The notes under the pieces are model-generated. The model did not search any database. It was given only the letters and a program-made list of their open reading frames with translations, and had not been told where the DNA came from. Shown here piece after piece: positions 59,964 through 64,000 of a stretch of 64,000 nucleotides of DNA. The translations under genes were made by a program, and so were the position numbers. Location of the stretch: NCBI GenBank assembly GCA_947455205.1, contig CANGNF010000003.1, positions 62,001-126,000 on the forward strand. The letters are read 5' to 3'. Source of the stretch: Acetobacteraceae bacterium. Lineage in GTDB: Bacteria > Pseudomonadota > Alphaproteobacteria > Acetobacterales > Acetobacteraceae. How positions within the stretch are numbered: the stretch's first letter is position 1; each line of letters opens with the position of its first letter.

Positions 59964-61207
59964 TGCTGCGGTTCTGGCACCGGGTGGATGACCCCTGGAG
60001 CCACCTGCTGCTGCAGGTGCTGCCGCGGCTGCTGGCCACCTACGATGTGGCGCTGGAATGCGTCACCCTGCCCTGCCCGCTGCCGGACTACGCGCCGCGG
60101 CCAGACCTGCTGGTCCGCCACGCGCTGCGCGATGCGCTGAACCTGCGCGAGCATCTCGACATCGGCTTCGACAGCAACGGCGCGCTGCCGGACGCAGCGA
60201 TGGCGGCGCTGGCCAACCAACGGCTGCTGGCGGTGACGGAGGCGGCGCAGTACCTGCCGCTGGCCACGGCCCTCGGCGATGCACTGTTCGCCGGCCGCGC
60301 CGACGAGGTTCGCGCGCTGTGCGCCGCAGGCCCGGGCGTGGCGGCCGAGGAAGCCGCCGGGCTACTCGCCGCCAACCAGCAGCGCCAGCTGGCCGCCGGC
60401 CACTTCAACACCGGCATGCTCAGCTTCGGCGCGGCCTGGTACTGGGGCGTGGACCGGCTGCACCACCTGGAGCACGACCTGCTGGTGGCCGGCAGGAAGC
60501 GGCCCGATGCCAGCGTGGGGGTGCTGCAGCGCCGGCCGCTGCCGGAGGTGACGCCACGGCCCGGCCAGCGCCTGACGCTGGACTTCTACTGTTCGTTCCG
60601 CAGCCCCTACACCTACCTGGCTGGGGAGCGTGTCTTCGCCCTGGCGCGGCGCTGGCCGGTGCAGATCCGGCCGAAGCTGATCGTGCCGATGAAGATGGCG
60701 GGCTTCGTCATCCCGGAACTGAAGGCGCGCTATTTCCGCTTCGACCCGGCCCGCGAGGCGCTGCGGCATGGCATGCGCTTCGGCCACTTCCACGACCCCT
60801 CCGGCGCCGGCCTGGAACGCGCCATGGCGCTGGTGCAGGCCGCCGCCCGGGCCGGCCGCCTGGAGGCCTACGTCCTCTCGGTCATGCAGGGCGTCTGGGC
60901 CGACGGCATCGACACCGCGAGCGATGACGGCCTGCGCCTGCTGGTCGAGCGTGCCGGCCTGGACTGGGCCGCGCTGCGCCCCGGCCTGGCGGACGAAAGC
61001 TGGCGCGACTGGGCGGCCGGCCATCGGGCCGAGTTGGCGGCGCATGGCCAATACGCCGCCCCGACCTTCGCGCTGGGCGACTACGTCACCTGGGGCCAGG
61101 ACCGGCTTTGGGTCCTGGAGCGCGAGATCCAGCGTCGGTTGGGCTCGGCGCTGGCGCCCATCAAGCGCCGAGCCTGTGGAGGTCTCCAGACAACGGTTGG
61201 AGCGTGA
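59963..61207 (+). CDS. Tandem DsbA/HCCA-isomerase-like thioredoxin-fold protein
   Basis: 414 aa, two thioredoxin-fold halves of the DsbA/2-hydroxychromene-2-carboxylate isomerase kind. Half 1 starts LRFWHRVDDPWSHLLLQVL; half 2 starts LTLDFYCSFRSPYTYLAGER, with MKMAGFVIPELKARYF and PTFALGDYVTWGQDRL at its end. There is no CxxC, so it is not a disulfide oxidoreductase; glutathione-dependent isomerase is the likelier class. ATG 59963 shares an A with the upstream TGA, so it is translationally coupled to the Bug gene. Confidence 0.82.
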   Translation: MLRFWHRVDDPWSHLLLQVLPRLLATYDVALECVTLPCPLPDYAPRPDLLVRHALRDALNLREHLDIGFDSNGALPDAAMAALANQRLLAVTEAAQYLPLATALGDALFAGRADEVRALCAAGPGVAAEEAAGLLAANQQRQLAAGHFNTGMLSFGAAWYWGVDRLHHLEHDLLVAGRKRPDASVGVLQRRPLPEVTPRPGQRLTLDFYCSFRSPYTYLAGERVFALARRWPVQIRPKLIVPMKMAGFVIPELKARYFRFDPAREALRHGMRFGHFHDPSGAGLERAMALVQAAARAGRLEAYVLSVMQGVWADGIDTASDDGLRLLVERAGLDWAALRPGLADESWRDWAAGHRAELAAHGQYAAPTFALGDYVTWGQDRLWVLEREIQRRLGSALAPIKRRACGGLQTTVGA

Positions 61208-61263
61208 TCCCCCGAAGTGGACCATACTCCTGCCCAACGCCCCATGATCCAGGTACCCCGACG

Positions 61264-62028
61264 ATGCCGCATGCCACCTCCTCACGCGCCGTGCTGGGCC
61301 TGCTGGTGCTGGTGGGCCTGCCCGCGCAGGCGCAACGCCTGCCCTATGAGCCGTCGACGCAGGAGGTGCTGAGCTGCATCGTCGAGCCGTTCCGCAGGGT
61401 GCTCGTCGCCAGCGCCGTCCCTGGCATCGCCCGCCGCGTGGCCTTTGAACGCGGCGACGTGGTGCAGGCCGGCGCCATCCTGCTTGAGCTGAACAGCGAG
61501 GCCGAGCGCGCCGGGCTTAACCTCTCCGCGGAGCGTGCCGAATTCGCCCGCCGCAAGCTGGGGCGAAACCGGGAGATGACCAGCCGTCAACTGCTCTCTG
61601 CGCAGGAGGTGGACGACCTGCGCACCGAGGCCAGGCTCGCCGAGTTGGAAGCGACGCGGGCGCGGGTTGAACTGGAGCGGCGGCACACGCTTGCGCCCCT
61701 GACCGGCATCATACTGGAACGCCGGGTCAACCAGGGCGAATACGTCACCACCGAGCCCTTCGCCGAGATGATCGCGCTGAACCCGCTGCATGCGGAGGTG
61801 ACGCTGCGCTCGGAGGCATTCGGCCGGGTGCGCGTGGGGATGCAGGCCAGCATCGCGCTTGGCCAGCCGGTTGGGGAAACGCGCACCGGTGAGGTTGGCG
61901 TCGTTGACCGCGCCATTGATAGCGGCTCGGGCAGCTTCCGCATGCGCGTCGTGATTGCGAACCCGAACATGACCATGCCGTCCGGCATCGGCTGCCGCGT
62001 TCTGTCGGTCGCGGCCGCCGGTGGTTGA
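61264..62028 (+). CDS. Efflux-type periplasmic adaptor (HlyD/RND MFP family)
   Basis: 254 aa, secreted or membrane-tethered by an N-terminal signal (LGLLVLVGLPAQAQRLPY). Barrel-sandwich halves at VASAVPGIARRVAFERGDVV and APLTGIILERRVNQGEYV flank a short coiled coil (LNLSAERAEFARRKLGRNRE). It is compact: the C-terminal membrane-proximal domain is minimal. No pump or channel gene follows; instead an O-methyltransferase overlaps its end (62021-62028), suggesting an unusual export or modification unit with the SecA-like gene. Confidence 0.87.
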   Translation: MPHATSSRAVLGLLVLVGLPAQAQRLPYEPSTQEVLSCIVEPFRRVLVASAVPGIARRVAFERGDVVQAGAILLELNSEAERAGLNLSAERAEFARRKLGRNREMTSRQLLSAQEVDDLRTEARLAELEATRARVELERRHTLAPLTGIILERRVNQGEYVTTEPFAEMIALNPLHAEVTLRSEAFGRVRVGMQASIALGQPVGETRTGEVGVVDRAIDSGSGSFRMRVVIANPNMTMPSGIGCRVLSVAAAGG

Positions 62029-63034
62029 AGCGGCGCTGGCGCCGTTTCGCGCCACCGCGCCGTTCCTGGCGCACTACCCCGGCGCCCAAGCCCTGGCGGA
62101 GGCCTTGCGCTGCGGATTGATCGGGCGGCTTGCCAGTGGCGGCGCCACCCACGCGGCGTTGGCCGGGCTGGCAAAAGTGCCGCCGGCCAGCCTGGACGTG
62201 TTGCTGGCGCTGCTGCGTGGCGCCGGCGTTATCGCTGCGGCGCCCGGGGGCGAAGCGCTGACCCCGGCGTTCCGGACCGCCCTGCCCTATCTGGGGCTGA
62301 TGCAGGCAAAACTGGAAGCGGCCGCGCTCGCGCTGCCGGACTTTCACAACCATTTCGGCGCGCTGCTGCGCGACCGCGCTGGCTTCATGGAGCGCGCGGC
62401 GATCTTCGCGCTGTATCGCTACGACCTGGCGCTGCAGGAGGACGCGGCGGCCCTGGCAGCCACCGCGCCCTGGGTCGGCCTGACCACCGCGCTGACCAGG
62501 TACGAAGCGCCGGTGCTGCTGGCGCTGCACGACTTCTCCCGCATCCGCCACCTGGTGGAACCTGGCGGCAACAGCGGCGAGATGGCGCTGCAGCTGACCA
62601 CGGCGCATCCAGCGCTGCACGCCACCGTGGTGGATCTGCCGGCGGTGTGCGCGCTGGGGCGCCGGCATGTCGCTGCGGCCCCGCGTATCCGCTTCATCGC
62701 CGCCGACCTGCGCCGGCAGCCGCTGCCGGCCGGCCATGACGCGGTGCTGTTCAAATCCATGCTGCATGACTGGCCGGAGCAGCAGGCGCGCCACCTGCTG
62801 GCCCTGTCCGCTGCCGCGCTGCCGCCGGGCGGCGAGGTGCTGATCTTCGAGCGTGCGCCGCTCCCGGCCGAAGCCGCTCTCGGCTATGGCCAGATGCAGG
62901 ACATGCTGTTCCACGGCTTCTATCGACCGCCGGCGGACTACGCGCTGTGGCTGGTCGAGCTTGGCTTCCACGACGTGCAGGTGCGCCTGGTGACGCTGGA
63001 TGTGCCCTTCGCCCTGGTCACCGCGCGCCGGTAA
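62021..63034 (+). CDS. SAM-dependent O-methyltransferase, methyltransferase_2-like
   Basis: 337 aa. An N-terminal winged-helix/dimerisation region (residues 1-110) precedes a Rossmann domain in which motif I reads LVEPGGNSGEMALQL (normally D-x-GGGxG, here degenerate) and FKSMLHDWPEQQARHLL is the hallmark of small-molecule O-methyltransferases. It begins at GTG 62021, overlapping the adaptor gene by 8 nt. The acceptor is unknown. Its 3' end overlaps the convergent SecA-like gene by 17 nt. Confidence 0.85.
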   Translation: MVEAALAPFRATAPFLAHYPGAQALAEALRCGLIGRLASGGATHAALAGLAKVPPASLDVLLALLRGAGVIAAAPGGEALTPAFRTALPYLGLMQAKLEAAALALPDFHNHFGALLRDRAGFMERAAIFALYRYDLALQEDAAALAATAPWVGLTTALTRYEAPVLLALHDFSRIRHLVEPGGNSGEMALQLTTAHPALHATVVDLPAVCALGRRHVAAAPRIRFIAADLRRQPLPAGHDAVLFKSMLHDWPEQQARHLLALSAAALPPGGEVLIFERAPLPAEAALGYGQMQDMLFHGFYRPPADYALWLVELGFHDVQVRLVTLDVPFALVTARR

Positions 63035-64000
63035 ACCCAAGCGTCTCGGCTTCCTGCTCGTCGGCCTGCAACAGGTTGGCGCGATCCTCGGCGTGGCGGC
63101 GGTCCAGCAGGCGTTGCGCCCGGCGCAGGGCGCGCAACCCAAGCCAGGTCCGCATCGCGCCTTGCGGCAGCAGCGCCAGCAGCGCCGCGCTGCGCGGCAG
63201 GGTCTCCACCAGCACGCCATCCTCCAGCGAGAGCACCAGGTCGGTACTCCCAGGCTCGCCCTGGCGGGCGCAGCGGCCGGCCAGCTGGCGGTCGATCCGC
63301 GCGCTCTCGTGCAACTCGGTCCCCAGCACGTGCAGCCCGCCGGCCGCGGCCACGCCGGCACCAAGGGCGATATCGGTGCCCCGGCCGGCCATGTTGGTGG
63401 CGATGGTGATGCGGCCGGGCTGGCCGGCTTCGGCGACGATCTCGGCTTCCTGCGCGTGCTGGCGGGCGTTCAGCAGGCTGTGCGGCAGGCCCGCCCGGGC
63501 CAGCGCGGCGCTCAGGCTTTCGCTCTGCGCCACGGTGCGGGCACCGATCAGCACCGGGCGGCCGGCGCCATGCAGCGCCGCGACCCGCTGGGTCACCCGG
63601 TTCCACTTCGCCGGCTCGTCGTCCAGCAGCGTCGCCGGCAGCCGCTGCATCCGCATCGGCCGGTTGGTCGGAATGCGCATGACCGGCGTGCCGTAGACGT
63701 TCCACAACTCGCCAGCCACCTCGCGCGCCGTGCCGGTCATGCCGCACAGGTGGTGATAGTGGCGGAAGAAGCGCTGGTAGCTCACCGCGGCCAAGGTCTC
63801 GCGCTCCGCCGTGGGCGTGCAGCCCTCGCGGGTCTCGATCATCTGGTGCAGCCCCTGGTCCCAGCTGCGGTCGGGCATTACCCGGCCGGTGGCCTCGTCG
63901 ATGATGCTGACCTTGCCCTCCGCCACCAGGTAATGGACGTCTCGCCGGAACAGCCAGGTCGCCGCCAGCGCCTGCCGTGCCAGCTGCGCCCGGTGCGGCC
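63018..64000 (-). CDS. SecA-like ATPase lacking the C-terminal domains (5' end outside window)
   Basis: Reads in frame from the window's right edge to 63018, about 327 codons. Motifs follow SecA: RDVHYLVAEGKVSIIDEATG, GLHQMIETREGCTP, LCGMTGTA, ATNMAGRGTDIALG (motor motif V) and RIDRQLAGRCARQGEPGS (motif VI, canonically GRSGRQGDPGS). The protein ends soon after RANLLQADEQEAETLG, where standard SecA continues about 250 residues (helical scaffold, wing and zinc tail). So it is a short SecA paralogue rather than the housekeeping enzyme, probably a dedicated translocase for the adjacent adaptor/methyltransferase unit. Confidence 0.85.
   Translation of the reverse strand, partial: PHRAQLARQALAATWLFRRDVHYLVAEGKVSIIDEATGRVMPDRSWDQGLHQMIETREGCTPTAERETLAAVSYQRFFRHYHHLCGMTGTAREVAGELWNVYGTPVMRIPTNRPMRMQRLPATLLDDEPAKWNRVTQRVAALHGAGRPVLIGARTVAQSESLSAALARAGLPHSLLNARQHAQEAEIVAEAGQPGRITIATNMAGRGTDIALGAGVAAAGGLHVLGTELHESARIDRQLAGRCARQGEPGSTDLVLSLEDGVLVETLPRSAALLALLPQGAMRTWLGLRALRRAQRLLDRRHAEDRANLLQADEQEAETLGFTGAR

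Noticed and set aside
1-64000. CRISPR arrays, tRNA/rRNA genes, insertion sequences or prophage
   Set aside because: No regularly spaced repeats, cloverleaf-like segments, transposase motifs or phage structural genes were seen in reading the window.

Overview
High-GC, gene-dense DNA whose content points to an aerobic alphaproteobacterium, most likely an Acetobacteraceae member of the Roseomonas type. The pointers are seven Bug-type (TctC) solute-binding genes in 64 kb with no TctA/TctB membrane genes, many LysR- and CoA-dependent catabolic clusters, an HWE histidine kinase and strong ATGA start/stop coupling. This placement is inference from gene content; there is no rRNA, tRNA or housekeeping marker in the window.

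Layout. 1-8290: two acyl-CoA dehydrogenases plus an alkyl-sulfatase, facing an acyl-CoA synthetase/SDR pair, a TetR regulator and an SMP-30 lactonase; two TGACC-N4-GGTCA operators bracket the tetR gene. 8280-11385: LysR, a luciferase-like flavin monooxygenase and a Bug receptor. 11407-16823: an RND metal-efflux system whose inner-membrane pump and outer-membrane channel are one continuous ORF, plus its periplasmic adaptor. 17037-20137: nitroreductase, MFS exporter and an ACR3 arsenite permease. 20450-21875: decayed IclR regulator with its operator, then an enolase-superfamily enzyme. 21896-28728: a six-gene minus-strand operon (GMC oxidoreductase, Bug, SnoaL-like, Bug, sulfatase, truncated Bug) divergent from a LysR gene. 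29056-31645: M20 amidohydrolase and a cytochrome c/beta-propeller fusion. 31816-39116: LysR and a CoA-thioester catabolic operon in which the enoyl-CoA hydratase is internally deleted and the CoA-transferase frameshifted.

39479-43901: a PhoB-box-preceded phnC-D-E-E-N operon; phnN runs into a frameshifted, truncated hexapeptide transferase and no C-P lyase genes follow. 44083: cold-shock protein with a long leader. 44901-52919: a sensory island with an HWE kinase, a photoactive-yellow-protein homologue, an inverted PYP remnant and a 1591-residue hybrid kinase with five PAS domains before the kinase core and a sixth PAS-like domain after the receiver. 53214-56100: a DUF4157 (eCIS-core) protein with a Cys-rich C-terminal domain directly followed by an ankyrin protein, looking like a toxin-immunity pair. 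56361-61207: DUF3303-like protein, arylsulfatase, Bug, tandem thioredoxin-fold isomerase. 61264-64000: periplasmic adaptor, O-methyltransferase and a C-terminally short SecA-like ATPase running off the edge.

Two themes recur: enzyme-plus-orphan-Bug cassettes for organic acids, sulfate esters and CoA thioesters, and small-scale gene erosion. The items most worth attention are the PYP signalling island, the DUF4157/ankyrin pair and the pump-channel fusion.
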